From CAZAQV01 sp964487255 (lineage in GTDB: Bacteria; Myxococcota_A; Polyangia; Polyangiales; CAZAQV01), in contig CAZAQV010000029.1 in NCBI GenBank assembly GCA_964487255.1, positions 1 through 64,000 of the forward strand: 64,000 nucleotides of DNA, in the 5' to 3' direction. Shown one piece after another: positions 17,875 to 28,068 of this stretch. A program made the translations under genes and the position numbers. The notes beneath the pieces were generated by a model, which worked only from the letters and a program-made list of their open reading frames with translations, made no database searches and was not told the DNA's origin. Within the stretch, counting starts at the first letter, position 1. The number at the start of each line of letters is the position of its first letter.

Positions 17875-19872
17875 ATGCCGATAACAGTTGGCCAGCTGCT
17901 GAGCGAGCGCGAGCTCCTCAGCAAGGACACGGTCGCGGCGGTGGTCGACGGCCAGCTGCACGACCTGCACACCGAAGCTCCGGAGGGCGCCGACAACGTC
18001 CAGCCGATCAAAGCTTCAGACGAGGCAGCGCTTCCGATTATCCGCCATTCGAGTGCACACGTCATGGCCGACGCGGTTCAGAAGCTCTTCCCAGGCACAC
18101 AAGTCACCTTCGGTCCTGCGACAGACGACGGCTTCTACTACGACTTCGACCGTCCCGCTGGCGCGTTCTCCGAAGACGAGCTGCGTGAAATCGAAAAGAA
18201 GATGGCGTCGATCGTCGCCGAGGACCACCCGTTTCGACGCGAGGTGCTGCCCAAGGAACAGGTCCGCAAGCTGCTCGAAAGCATGGGCGAAAAGTACAAG
18301 CTTGAGCACCTTGAGCGGCTCGAAGAACCCATCTCGCTTTACCGTCACGGCGATTGGGTCGACCTTTGTGCAGGCCCGCACGTTCCCAGCACCCGCTTTC
18401 TAACAGCCTTTAAACTCGTGGCAGTGTCGGGCGCCTACTGGCGCGGCGACGAGCGCAACCCGATGCTGCAACGTATCTACGGCACCGCTTTTGCGAACCC
18501 CAAGCAGCTGCGCGCGCACCTCAAGCAGGTCGAAGAGGCGAAAAAGCGCGACCACCGCAAACTCGGCAAAGAACTGGGGCTCTTCCATTTTCATCCCTAC
18601 GCGCCCGCCTCGCCCTTCTTCACCCCGCGCGGCTCGACGGTCTACAACCTGCTTGTCGATTACGTGCGCGAAAAGTACCGCCGCTACGGTTACGAAGAAA
18701 TCGTCACGCCGCAAATCTTCGACGCCGAACTGTTCCGCACTTCGGGCCACCTGCCCAACTACGCGCAAAACATGTTTATGGCGGCAACACCCGACGACCT
18801 CGACCGCATCGAGGAAGCGTGCGCCGCGCGCGAAGACGAAGCGCTCCATATCACGTTCGGCAAAGCATTTCGTTTCGGCGTCAAGCCGATGAATTGCCCG
18901 GCGCACTGCCTGCAATACAGCATGGAGCACCACTCCTATCGCGACCTCCCCTGGCGCGTCGCCGACTTTGGGCGTCTGCACCGCTACGAGCGAAGCGGCG
19001 TAATTCAAGGACTCACGCGGGTTCGGTCGATGGCACAAGACGACGCGCATATCTTCTGCACCCCCGAGCAGGTCCCTCAAGAGATCGCCAACTTCATCGA
19101 CTTCGTCACCGAGGTATACAAGGACTTCGGCTTCCAAGACCCCACGATCTTGCTCGCCACGCGACCCGACGAGCGCCTGGGCGACGACGCGCTCTGGGAC
19201 AGCGCCGAAGAGGCGTTGGCGCAAGGCTTGCGGGCCAAAGGCATCCAGTTCGAGATCGCCGAGGGCGAAGGCGCGTTTTATGGCCCCAAAGTCGAGTTTC
19301 ACCTCAAGGACGCGATCGGCCGCTCGTGGCAACTGGGCACCATTCAAGCGGACTATAACCTACCGGAACGCTTTGAACTTTCGTATGTCGGCGAAGACAA
19401 CGCAAGTCACCGTCCGGTGATGCTTCACCGCGCCGTGCTCGGCACGATGGAGCGCTTCATGGGCGTTCTCATCGAACACGTTGGCGGAGCGTTCCCTACA
19501 TGGATCGCACCCGAGCAAGTGACGCTCTTGACCGTGAGCGAACGTTTCAACGATTATGCTCTGAACGTGAAGCGCCAACTGCAAAGCCAAGGCTTTCGAG
19601 TCACCGCAAACCTCAGCGCAGACAAGCTCGGGGCAAAGATCCGCACCGCGCGTTTGGCACGCATCCCTTACCTCGCCGTCATTGGCGAAAAAGAGGTCGA
19701 GGGTACCGGACTTTCCGTTCGCTCCCGTGACGAGAACAAAGACTTGGGCTTCTTGCCCCTGAGCGACTTTATCAACCGACTCCGCGCGGAGGCGCACGCG
19801 CCCTCCACGCAAGAGCAAACCGCAATGCCAATTCCAACCGCAATGCCGATTCCAACCGCAGAGAGCACGTAG
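17875..19872 (+). CDS. thrS: Threonyl-tRNA synthetase
   Basis: ThrRS charges tRNA-Thr. The 665-residue protein has the editing domain with HSSAHVMADAV (the HxxxH zinc-like site) and FGPATDDGFYYDF. The class II catalytic core carries KPMNCPAHCLQYS (zinc Cys), RVADFGRLHRYERSG (motif 2) and DDAHIFCTPEQ, and the anticodon-binding domain is C-terminal. The N-terminal TGS domain looks shortened: it starts where the second half of a normal TGS domain would be, and no ribosome binding site precedes ATG 17875. The tail ends in a tiny repeat (MPIPTA twice). infC follows 23 bp later, so the two are probably co-transcribed. Confidence 0.96.
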   Translation: MPITVGQLLSERELLSKDTVAAVVDGQLHDLHTEAPEGADNVQPIKASDEAALPIIRHSSAHVMADAVQKLFPGTQVTFGPATDDGFYYDFDRPAGAFSEDELREIEKKMASIVAEDHPFRREVLPKEQVRKLLESMGEKYKLEHLERLEEPISLYRHGDWVDLCAGPHVPSTRFLTAFKLVAVSGAYWRGDERNPMLQRIYGTAFANPKQLRAHLKQVEEAKKRDHRKLGKELGLFHFHPYAPASPFFTPRGSTVYNLLVDYVREKYRRYGYEEIVTPQIFDAELFRTSGHLPNYAQNMFMAATPDDLDRIEEACAAREDEALHITFGKAFRFGVKPMNCPAHCLQYSMEHHSYRDLPWRVADFGRLHRYERSGVIQGLTRVRSMAQDDAHIFCTPEQVPQEIANFIDFVTEVYKDFGFQDPTILLATRPDERLGDDALWDSAEEALAQGLRAKGIQFEIAEGEGAFYGPKVEFHLKDAIGRSWQLGTIQADYNLPERFELSYVGEDNASHRPVMLHRAVLGTMERFMGVLIEHVGGAFPTWIAPEQVTLLTVSERFNDYALNVKRQLQSQGFRVTANLSADKLGAKIRTARLARIPYLAVIGEKEVEGTGLSVRSRDENKDLGFLPLSDFINRLRAEAHAPSTQEQTAMPIPTAMPIPTAEST

Positions 19873-19881
19873 CTCGAAGAC

Positions 19882-19898
19882 AAAGGACATTTACCATT
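19882..19898 (+). promoter_or_regulatory. infC: infC ribosome binding site with AUU initiation codon
   Basis: AAAGGA at about 19882-19886 lies at normal spacing from ATT at 19896-19898. The discriminated start codon is the known basis of IF-3 autoregulation. Confidence 0.8.
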
Positions 19899-20630
19899 CC
19901 ACGACCACGTTACGATCGAAGCCGGCCCCGCCCCTCGGGTCCACGTACCAACGAACGCATTCGTCTGCCCGAGATCCGGGTCATCGCAGCCGATGGCTCT
20001 ATGCTCGGCGTCATGAAGACCGACGAGGCCAAGCGACTCGCACGCGAGGCCAACCTCGATTTGGTCGAGGTAAATCCGAAAGCGCAGCCGCCGGTCTGTA
20101 AGATCATGGACTATGGCAAGTTCAAGTACGACGAAAAGAAGCGTGCGAACGAAGCCAAGAAGCGGCAAAACAAGATCGAGATTAAAGAGGTCAAAATGCG
20201 ACCGAAGACCGACGACCACGACATCGACTTCAAGGTCAAGCATGTGCGCCGCTTCCTCGAGGACAACAACAAGGTCAAAATCACGGTGCGTTTTCGCGGC
20301 CGCGAAATCACCCATCCGGAGACCGCACTCAAACAGATCAACGCCGTCCTCGCCAAGGTGGGCGATTTGGGCTCGCTTGAGCAGACGGCCCGCATGGAAG
20401 GGCGGACCATGACCGCCATTGTCGCACCGAAAAACCGAGGCGGTGGCGGCGGCGGACGTGCCAAACCAACGAATTCGCAGGGCGCTGCGCCCAAGGCTCC
20501 CAACGGCGGTGACCGCGGTGGCCCCCCGCGCAACAAGCGCGACGCTAAGCCCGGCCCGACGGTCGAACACCGCAAGTCGCGCAGTTCGAGCTCCAGCAGC
20601 AGCTCCGGCTCCGGCAAGGACCAGTCCTAA
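19896..20630 (+). CDS. infC: Translation initiation factor IF-3 (AUU start)
   Basis: IF-3 binds the 30S subunit and checks the start codon. I place the start at ATT 19896, eight bases after AAAGGA. From there the frame reads an N-terminus ending in the IF-3 signature GPRTNERIRLPEIRVI, which would be cut off by using ATG 20001. An AUU start is the classical feature of infC and makes the factor repress its own synthesis. IF-3N and IF-3C domains are complete (to about residue 180). A low-complexity Gly-, Arg- and Ser-rich tail of about 65 residues follows, absent from most IF-3 proteins. rpmI and rplT, the usual partners, are not downstream. Confidence 0.95.
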   Translation: MPRPRYDRSRPRPSGPRTNERIRLPEIRVIAADGSMLGVMKTDEAKRLAREANLDLVEVNPKAQPPVCKIMDYGKFKYDEKKRANEAKKRQNKIEIKEVKMRPKTDDHDIDFKVKHVRRFLEDNNKVKITVRFRGREITHPETALKQINAVLAKVGDLGSLEQTARMEGRTMTAIVAPKNRGGGGGGRAKPTNSQGAAPKAPNGGDRGGPPRNKRDAKPGPTVEHRKSRSSSSSSSSGSGKDQS

Positions 20631-20726
20631 CCACCGCCTTTTTCTGAGCCGAATCGCGATTTTTCCGCGCCCGGGTCGCTTCTTTCGTTTGGCGCATCGC
20701 GCGAGCCGACCTAGGCTCCGAGCGTC

Positions 20727-23700
20727 ATGACGACACAGCACGCATTGGAAAAACTGATCCAGGAGCGCATCGTAGTCCTCGATGGCGCGATGGGTACGAT
20801 GGTGCAGCGCGCAAAGCTCGGCGAAGACGACTTTCGCGCCGAGCGCTTCAAAGACCACGACCGTCCGCTTCAGGGCAACAACGACATCTTGGTCCTGACG
20901 CGCCCCGACGTGATCGAAGACATTCACGACCAATACTTTGCCGCCGGCGCCGACCTCGTTGAAACCAACACGTTTTCAGCAACCTCGACGGTGCAGGCCG
21001 AGTACGGACTCGAGGCACATGCCTACGACATCAATGTCGCCGCCGCCAAGATCGCCAAAAAGAGCGCCGCCAAGTTCAGCTCCCCAGAGCGCCCCCGCTT
21101 CGTGGCTGGCGCCATCGGCCCAGCCAACAAGACGCTGAGCCTCTCGCCCGACGTCAACGACCCTGCCTTTCGCGCTGTCTCGTTCGACGAACTCAAGGGC
21201 GCCTACGCAGAGCAGGTCCGTGGGCTTATCGATGGTGGTGTTGACGCACTGTTGGTGGAGACTATTTTCGACACGCTCAACGCCAAGGCCGCCATTGTGG
21301 CCATCGAGGAGGTCTTCGAAGAAAAGGCAACGCGACTGCCGATCCTGATCTCGGTGACCATCACCGACCGTTCGGGGCGTACACTCTCGGGTCAAACGAT
21401 CGAGGCCTTCTGGACATCGGTCGCTCACGCGAAGCCGCTTTCGGTGGGCATCAACTGCGCACTGGGCGCCGACGAGATGCGCCCCTACGTTGAAGCGCTC
21501 TCGCACGCCGCGGACACCTACCTCAGCTGCTACCCCAACGCGGGGCTTCCCAACGCGTTCGGCGAGTACGACCAGAGCCCCGAAGAAATGGCAGAGCGCA
21601 TCGCCGAGTTTGCGGAATCCGGTTTTGTCAACCTGGTCGGAGGCTGTTGCGGCACGACACCCGACCACATCGCGGCCATCTCCAAGGCGGTTGCAGGCAA
21701 AAAGCCCCGCCACATCCCCCGCGCGGACACACTCACACACCTCAGTGGGCTCGAAGAACTTGTGATTCGACCCGAGTCCAACTTCATCATGATCGGCGAG
21801 CGCACGAACGTGACCGGCTCGGCGCGCTTCATGCAGCTCATCAAAGAAAGCAACTTTTCCAAGGCACTGGAAGTAGCGGCACACCAAGTCGAAGGTGGTG
21901 CCAACATCCTCGACGTCAACATGGACGAAGGCATGCTCGACTCCGAGCAAGCGATGACGACTTTCCTCAACCTCATCGCGTCCGAGCCCGACGTGGCCCG
22001 CCTTCCCATCATGATCGACTCATCGAAGTGGTCGGTCATCGAAGCGGGGCTTCGCTGTGTACAGGGCAAGTCGGTCGTTAACTCGATTTCGCTCAAAGAA
22101 GGCGAAGCGGACTTTTTGGCCAAAGCCCGCGTAGCGCGGCGTTTTGGAGCCGCCGTGGTCGTGATGGCGTTCGACGAGCAAGGTCAGGCCGAAACCACCG
22201 AGCGCAAGGTGGAAATCTGCGAGCGCTCGTATCGCTTGCTCACGGAGCAGGCCGGTTTTCCACCGCAGGACATCATCTTCGACCCGAACGTCTTGGCTGT
22301 TGCCACAGGCATCGAAGAGCACGACGCGTTCGCAAGGAACTTCATCGATGCTTGTGGGCTCATCCGAGAGCGTTGCCCGGGTGCGCACCTCTCCGGCGGC
22401 ATCAGCAACCTATCGTTCTCGTTTCGCGGCAATAACCCCGTGCGAGAAGCGATGCACGCTGTCTTTCTCTACCACGCGATCGAAGCGGGTCTCGACATGG
22501 GCATCGTCAATGCCGCCCAGCTCGAGGTTTACGAGGACATCCCGCCCCACCTTCGCGAGCGCGTCGAAGACGTCATTCTCAACCGGCGGGCTGATGCGAC
22601 CGAACGACTCATCGAAATCGCCGACTCGGTGAAGGGAAAAAAGAAGGAGCGGAAAAACGACCTCACGTGGCGTGAAGAAAGCGTTGAAGACCGTATCTCA
22701 CACGCACTCGTGCGCGGCATCACAGAGTTTATCGAAGCGGACGCTGAAGAAGCCCGCCAGAAGTACGGCAAGCCGCTTTCCGTCATCGAAGGCCCCCTGA
22801 TGGCTGGCATGTCGATCGTGGGCGACCTGTTCGGCGCAGGCAAAATGTTCTTGCCGCAGGTCGTCAAAAGCGCCCGCGTGATGAAAAAAGCGGTGGCCTA
22901 CCTGACACCGTTCATGGACGACGAGATGGTGGACGGTGAAGTCCAAGTGAAACAGAAGGTGCTTCTTGCGACGGTCAAGGGCGACGTGCACGACATCGGG
23001 AAAAATATTGTAGGCGTGGTGCTTCGTTGCAACAATTACGAAGTAATCGACCTCGGTGTCATGGTTCCAAGCGACAAAATTTTGGCAGCGGCGAAGGAAC
23101 ATTCTGTCGATGTTGTGGGCCTCAGCGGCCTCATCACCCCTTCGCTTGATGAAATGATCCATGTCGCATCCGAACTTCAACGCGAGGGGTTTGAGGTTCC
23201 ACTTTTGATCGGCGGTGCAACGACGAGTCGCCAGCATACCGCAGTGAAAATCGCGCCTGCGTTTGAGCAGCCTACGGTCCACGTCCTGGATGCCTCGCGC
23301 GCCGTCAACGTCGTCTCAAGCCTGCTCGATGAAAAGCAAGTTGCCGGGTTCGACGAGAACAACCGGCAAGAGCAGGCCAAGCTCGTCCGTCTTCATCAAG
23401 CCAAAAAGCAGAGGCCGCTCGTGCCCATCGAAATCGCGCGCGAGCATGCACCGCCCATGTTCGGACACAAGCACGACAAGGCCCCCTTTGTCGGGGCAAA
23501 AGAAGTGCAAACCCCGGCGCTGGGCGACATTGCAGAACTCATCGATTGGACCTTCTTTTTCCATACCTGGGAAATCAGGGGCAAATACCCCGACGTGCTT
23601 GAGCACCCCGAGCGCGGAGAAGCCGCAAGGGAACTCTTCGACAACGCCAGATCGATGCTCCAGACGATGATCGACAAGCAGCAGTTTTCGGCCCGAGGCG

Positions 23701-24365
23701 CTTACGGCTTCTGGCCGGCGACGGCCGACGGTGATGACCTCGTGCTCTTCACGAGCGAGGCGCGGGATCAAGAGGCGGGCCGTTTTCACATGCTTCGTCA
23801 GCAAACCGTGCGCGGCGGCGAAGAGTACTACCGCTGCCTCTCCGACTTCGTCGCGGGAGACGGTGCGTACATCGGCGCGTTCGCCGTCACGGCCGGGCTT
23901 GGCATCGAGTCGCTTTCCAAGCAGTACGAAGCGGGCGGCGACGACTACAACGCCATCATGGTCAAAGCGCTCGCCGATCGCATGGCCGAAGCGTTCGCCG
24001 AATGGCTTCACCGTGAGGTGCGCAAGAGCTGGTACGCTCCCGGTGAAGACTGTTCGCTCAACGACCTCCTTAAAGAGCGTTACCAAGGCATTCGTCCGGC
24101 GCTCGGCTATCCAGCCTGCCCCGACCATAGCGAAAAGCCACTCTTGTTCGAGCTGCTGGGCGCCAACGAGATCGGAATGACTCTGAGCAGCGGCTACGCT
24201 ATGCTTCCGGCGGCGAGTGTCAGCGGCCTGTACTTCGCGCACCCCGAGTCGCGGTACTTTTCGCTGGGCACGGTCGGACGCGACCAGCTCGAAGACTACG
24301 CCACGCGTCGCGGCATTTCCATCGAGCTGGCCGAGCGCTACTTGCGCCCGAACTTGGCAGATTAG
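20727..24365 (+). CDS. metH: Cobalamin-dependent methionine synthase
   Basis: The 1212-residue full-length enzyme transfers methyl from methyltetrahydrofolate to homocysteine. The homocysteine domain has its zinc Cys pair in GGCCGTTPDH, and the pterin domain starts near residue 350 (FIMIGERTNVTGS). The cobalamin domain has the DVHDIGKN histidine that ligates cobalt. The C-terminal activation domain binds S-adenosylmethionine and contains RPALGYPACPDH. There is no cobalamin or SAM riboswitch in the 96 bp upstream. The gene ends convergently, overlapping the stop of the next gene by a few bases. Confidence 0.97.
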   Translation: MTTQHALEKLIQERIVVLDGAMGTMVQRAKLGEDDFRAERFKDHDRPLQGNNDILVLTRPDVIEDIHDQYFAAGADLVETNTFSATSTVQAEYGLEAHAYDINVAAAKIAKKSAAKFSSPERPRFVAGAIGPANKTLSLSPDVNDPAFRAVSFDELKGAYAEQVRGLIDGGVDALLVETIFDTLNAKAAIVAIEEVFEEKATRLPILISVTITDRSGRTLSGQTIEAFWTSVAHAKPLSVGINCALGADEMRPYVEALSHAADTYLSCYPNAGLPNAFGEYDQSPEEMAERIAEFAESGFVNLVGGCCGTTPDHIAAISKAVAGKKPRHIPRADTLTHLSGLEELVIRPESNFIMIGERTNVTGSARFMQLIKESNFSKALEVAAHQVEGGANILDVNMDEGMLDSEQAMTTFLNLIASEPDVARLPIMIDSSKWSVIEAGLRCVQGKSVVNSISLKEGEADFLAKARVARRFGAAVVVMAFDEQGQAETTERKVEICERSYRLLTEQAGFPPQDIIFDPNVLAVATGIEEHDAFARNFIDACGLIRERCPGAHLSGGISNLSFSFRGNNPVREAMHAVFLYHAIEAGLDMGIVNAAQLEVYEDIPPHLRERVEDVILNRRADATERLIEIADSVKGKKKERKNDLTWREESVEDRISHALVRGITEFIEADAEEARQKYGKPLSVIEGPLMAGMSIVGDLFGAGKMFLPQVVKSARVMKKAVAYLTPFMDDEMVDGEVQVKQKVLLATVKGDVHDIGKNIVGVVLRCNNYEVIDLGVMVPSDKILAAAKEHSVDVVGLSGLITPSLDEMIHVASELQREGFEVPLLIGGATTSRQHTAVKIAPAFEQPTVHVLDASRAVNVVSSLLDEKQVAGFDENNRQEQAKLVRLHQAKKQRPLVPIEIAREHAPPMFGHKHDKAPFVGAKEVQTPALGDIAELIDWTFFFHTWEIRGKYPDVLEHPERGEAARELFDNARSMLQTMIDKQQFSARGAYGFWPATADGDDLVLFTSEARDQEAGRFHMLRQQTVRGGEEYYRCLSDFVAGDGAYIGAFAVTAGLGIESLSKQYEAGGDDYNAIMVKALADRMAEAFAEWLHREVRKSWYAPGEDCSLNDLLKERYQGIRPALGYPACPDHSEKPLLFELLGANEIGMTLSSGYAMLPAASVSGLYFAHPESRYFSLGTVGRDQLEDYATRRGISIELAERYLRPNLAD

Positions 24366-27219
24366 CGTTGCTTGCGTTGACGGCGACGGCTTAGCCCGAG
24401 CGCCATCAGCAGAAGCAAGCTCGCAGTGCCTTGTCCGCCCGACGATGCGCGACAACCTGCACCACCCGAAAGCGAACTTCCAGGCGGCAGTTTGAGCACC
24501 TCGTCACGAACGAATCCGCTGTCCGGCGTTGGAATCGAACCGTCAGGCATCGGCACGCCACCGTCGAGCACCCCGGCATCGGGCACGGTCGACGCAAGCA
24601 TACAACGGCTCGTACAGTCGACCGTACCATCGCACTCCTCGCCGCTGTCGACAACGCCGTCGCCGCACGTTGCGATCATGCAGTTCGTGCGACAAGCGTC
24701 CGTCTCGGTGTCGGAGTTGTCGCCACCGTCGTCGCACATCTCCTCACCCTGAACGATGCCGTCGCCGCACTCGGGCAACGCACAATCGTTGCGACAGTCA
24801 TCGTCGTTGATGTCGTTGCCGTCGTCACAGGCCTCGAGCCCCGTTTGCACAAAGCCGTCACCACATACAGCCGCGGCGCACGTCCCATTCTCCCCATCCG
24901 GGCAGGCGTCGCTGTTTTCACTGTTGCCGTCGTCGCAGGTTTCCACTCCGGACTGTACGATGCCATCACCGCAGACGGCGGGCATACAGGTCCCGTCGAC
25001 ACCATCTGGACAGGCATCCGTTTCGTCTTCGTTGCCGTCGTCGCAGACCTCGCCGGTGTCGATCACGCCGTCACCACAGAAAGCCACGACGCACGTCGAC
25101 CGACACGCATCGATATCGACGTCCGAGTTGTCGACGCCGTCATCGCATTGCTCGCCGTCGTGCACGATGCCGTCGCCGCAGGTGGCAAGCGAGCATGCGT
25201 TGGTACACGCGTCATCATCGATGAGATTCCCGTCGTCACAGCCTTCGCCGAGGTCTGTAACGCCGTCGCCACACACAGGCGCGACGCAAGCGAGTCGGCA
25301 TGCGTCAGGCTCTGTGTCCGAGTTGTCGCCCCCATCGTCGCATTCCTCTGTCCCGTCCTGCACGAATCCGTCGCCACAGGTCGCCGCAAGACAGGTACCG
25401 GTCGGTCCATCAGGACACGCATCGGTGAGCGTCAGGTTGCCGTCGTCGCAAACTTCCGCGCCATTCCCCGCATTCCACACGATGCCATCGCCACACGTCG
25501 CGTTCTGACACGCATTGGTGCAGTCGTTGTTGTCGTTGTTGTCCGAGTCGTCGCACTGCTCGCTGCCCGTGCCCGCATTCCACACGATGCCGTCACCGCA
25601 CGTCGCGTTCTGACACGCGTTGGTGCAGTCGTTGTTGTCGTTGTTGTCCGAGTCGTCGCACTGCTCGCTGCCGCTGCCCGCATTCCACACGATGCCATCG
25701 CCGCACGTCGCGTTCTGACACGCATTGGTGCAGTCGTTGTTGTCGTTGTTGTCCGAGTCGTCGCACTGCTCGCTGCCCGNNNNNNNNNNNNNNNNNNNNN
25801 NNNNNNNNNNNNNNNNNNNNNNNNNNNNNNNNNNNNNNNNNNNNNNNNNNNNNNNNNNNNNNNNNNNNNNNNNNNNNNNTTGGTGCAGTCGTTGTTGTCG
25901 TTGTTGTCCGAGTCGTCGCACTGCTCGCTGCCCGTGCCCGCATTCCACACGATGCCGTCACCGCACGTCGCGTTCTGACACGCGTTGGTGCAGTCGTTGT
26001 TGTCGTTGTTGTCCGAGTCGTCGCACTGCTCGCCACCGCCCTCGGTATTGAACACAAATCCATCACCACAGGTCGCGATCGTGCATGAATTGAGGCAGCC
26101 ATCATTATTGCTGGCGTCGCCATCATCGCACGCTTCGCTACCACTGCCCGCATTCCACACGATGCCGTCGCCACACGTCGCGTTCTGACACGCGTTCGTG
26201 CAGTCGTTGTTGTCGTTGTTGTCCGAGTCGTCGCACTGCTCGCTGCCCGTGCCCGCATTCCACACAAAACCATCGCCACAGGTCGGCAGTTCGCACGAAT
26301 TGAGGCAATCATTGTTGTTGCTCAGATCCCCGTCGTCGCACGCTTCCGAGCCACCATCCGTGCTCCAGACAAGGCCATCGCCACACGTCGCGGCCTGACA
26401 GGTGCCTCCCACGCCGTCGGGACAACTGTCCGCGTTGTCGCCGTCGCCGTCGTCACACGTCTCAGCGCCACCGTCGGTATTCCACAAAAACCCATCGCCG
26501 CAGGTGGCAACTTGGCAAGTGCCTCCCACGCCGTCGGGACAACTGTCTGCGTTGTCGCCGTCGCCGTCATCGCAGGTCTCGGAGCCACCGTCCGAACTCC
26601 ATACAAATCCATCACCGCAGCTCGCGGCCTGACAGGTGCCGCCGACACCGTCCGGACAGCTATCGCTATTGTCCCCGTCGCCGTCGTCGCATGTCTCCCC
26701 TGCGTCGATATTGCCGTTACCACATGCGGTCTCGTAGTTGATCGTGAGCTCCACGGACTGAACGAGCATCACGAAAAAATTTCCGGGCTCAATCAAGGTC
26801 ATGGAAGCAGTGTTTGTCCCCCCGTAGACGTAGCCGGGCCAACTCGCGACAACGGGCCCCGTAATGGACGGCCCGAAGGCACAGAAGTTGAAACCACAAA
26901 GCGGAATCCCCGAGCCGGCACTGCCCGTTCCGACGACTTGTGAACCCACCTCGACCTCCGCCGTGGAAAGCTCGCCTGCACCAAAAATCCGCACGTCGAT
27001 CGAGGTCACGACGGTTCCGGCCGGCAGCGGATCGGAAAACGAAAACGTTACACCGTCTGGCGTACCGAACACCAAGCCCGCATAGTCCGGACCACAGGTG
27101 TCGCCCGGGCAGGTAAGCGTTCCTTCATTGGGATCGAGAACGATCGTCGTCGACTGCGCGAAGGTCGATGCGGGTAAAAGAACAAAGCTGAGTGCAAGAG
27201 CGGGTATATAGTTTTTCAT
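24362..27219 (-). CDS. Secreted Cys-rich DUF4215-type repeat protein with MYXO-CTERM-like anchor (interrupted by an assembly gap)
   Basis: The start is ATG 27219, giving a signal peptide (MKNYIPALALSFVLLPAS) and an N-terminal beta-rich domain. About twenty repeats of the type CGDGxxxxxxxCDDGxxxxxDxC follow. The C-terminus has a Pro/Asp linker, GCRASS, a hydrophobic stretch (ASLLLLMALGL) and SRRRQRKQR, the pattern of MYXO-CTERM sorting tails. The protein is probably displayed on the cell surface. The gap at 25780-25879 separates two frames of one gene. If the true missing length is 50 plus a multiple of 105 bases, as the repeat period demands, the frames join. No function beyond a surface or adhesive role can be proposed. 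Confidence 0.88.
25464..26270 (-). repeat. Near-identical 105-bp tandem repeats inside the DUF4215 gene
   Basis: Units of 35 codons (CGDGIVWNAG, then SEQCDDSDNNDNNDCTNAC) recur almost unchanged at the nucleotide level, in contrast to the diverged repeats on either side. They indicate recent expansion. The identity explains the assembly break. Confidence 0.85.
25780..25879. other. Assembly gap of 100 N
   Basis: Exactly 100 unknown bases, a conventional placeholder. The flanks (CTGCCCG before, TTGGTGCAG after) are 50 bases apart in the intact repeat units nearby, so the real gap should be 50 + 105k bases. Confidence 0.95.
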
Positions 27220-27370
27220 AGGGCCTCGGTAATCAAAGATTATCGAGGGTTTCGCGCATGAACACAACAATCCCGTCCCCCAAGTACAGAAGCTCTGCTG
27301 CGCGCTGCGGGGAGCGCAGATAATACAATAGAACTACAGCGTGTAGCAGGAAGCGCCCCGCGGTTCTGTT

Positions 27371-27892
27371 CTACTCAACCAAAGCACCGAGCTTCTCAAG
27401 GCCTCGCTCGAAGTCGGAACCGACCATGGCGTCGAGCAACAGCCCAAACCAGCGAGAGAAGGGATTATTGCCAAACTCGGCCGTGAAATACCACGTGACC
27501 TTCGTACGCTTGCCGCTTGGCTTGAGCGTGATGCCGCCCGGATTCGGCGCCGGGTTATCGTCAAACCACAGGTCGTACTCGACGCCACGCGGCGTGACCT
27601 TGGTCAGCGTCATCTTGCCACGCCCGGCTTTCGGTCCCGACCAAACCTGCGTTGCCCCAACGCCTTGTTGCGGGCCGGAATAACTCCAAGTCATGTTCGG
27701 GTCTTGGTCGACCCATGGTGACCAGTCCGGCCAACGCCGAAAGTCAGAAACATGCGACATCACGACTTCGGGAGAAGCGGCCATCGTCCGAGAGCGCGCC
27801 ACGCGCACAGACGCCGGAAGCAGAAAGCCCACCGCCAGCAACGCAACGATGAGCCCAAAGATGCTGAGCAAAACCTTTTGCCAAACCTTCAA
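27371..27892 (-). CDS. Membrane-anchored SRPBCC (START-like) protein
   Basis: I prefer TTG 27892 as the start because AGAGGGGG lies six bases before it; the longer frame to 28033 has no such support. The 173-residue product then begins with a single membrane segment (VLLSIFGLIVALLAVGFLL) and continues as an SRPBCC domain: an 'aspevVmshvsDFrrWpdWSPWV' type opening, glycine-rich strands, and a C-terminal helix (WFGLLLDAMVGSDFERGLEKL). Such domains bind hydrophobic ligands; no ligand is predictable. This matches the polyketide cyclase/dehydrase-like transport family in length. Confidence 0.85.
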   Translation of the reverse strand: MKVWQKVLLSIFGLIVALLAVGFLLPASVRVARSRTMAASPEVVMSHVSDFRRWPDWSPWVDQDPNMTWSYSGPQQGVGATQVWSGPKAGRGKMTLTKVTPRGVEYDLWFDDNPAPNPGGITLKPSGKRTKVTWYFTAEFGNNPFSRWFGLLLDAMVGSDFERGLEKLGALVE

Positions 27893-28068
27893 CTTCGGCC
27901 CCCTCTGCTGATCATAGATCAGTATGAGAGGAAATGCTGCTAGCTGCGTTGTCGGGTCGAGCACATTGCGAGTGAGTCGGCGGTGGTTTGGGATTGCTGG
28001 GCCCAGAGTCGTGCAGGTTCCGAGTGCGCCCACAGCTGAGCAGGATTGCTCGGTTCAGAGTGCTCCCC

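Noticed and set aside
20631..20726. Cobalamin riboswitch before metH
   Set aside because: Only 96 bp separate infC from metH and I see no B12-box-like sequence; the space is too short.
24431..25978. Long plus-strand frame opposite the DUF4215 repeats
   Set aside because: It is a shadow of a repetitive GC-skewed gene on the other strand, crosses the N gap and is low complexity.
25466..26270. Two separate genes either side of the N gap
   Set aside because: The frame change equals that expected from an arbitrary 100-N filler; the repeat period predicts a gap that restores one frame.
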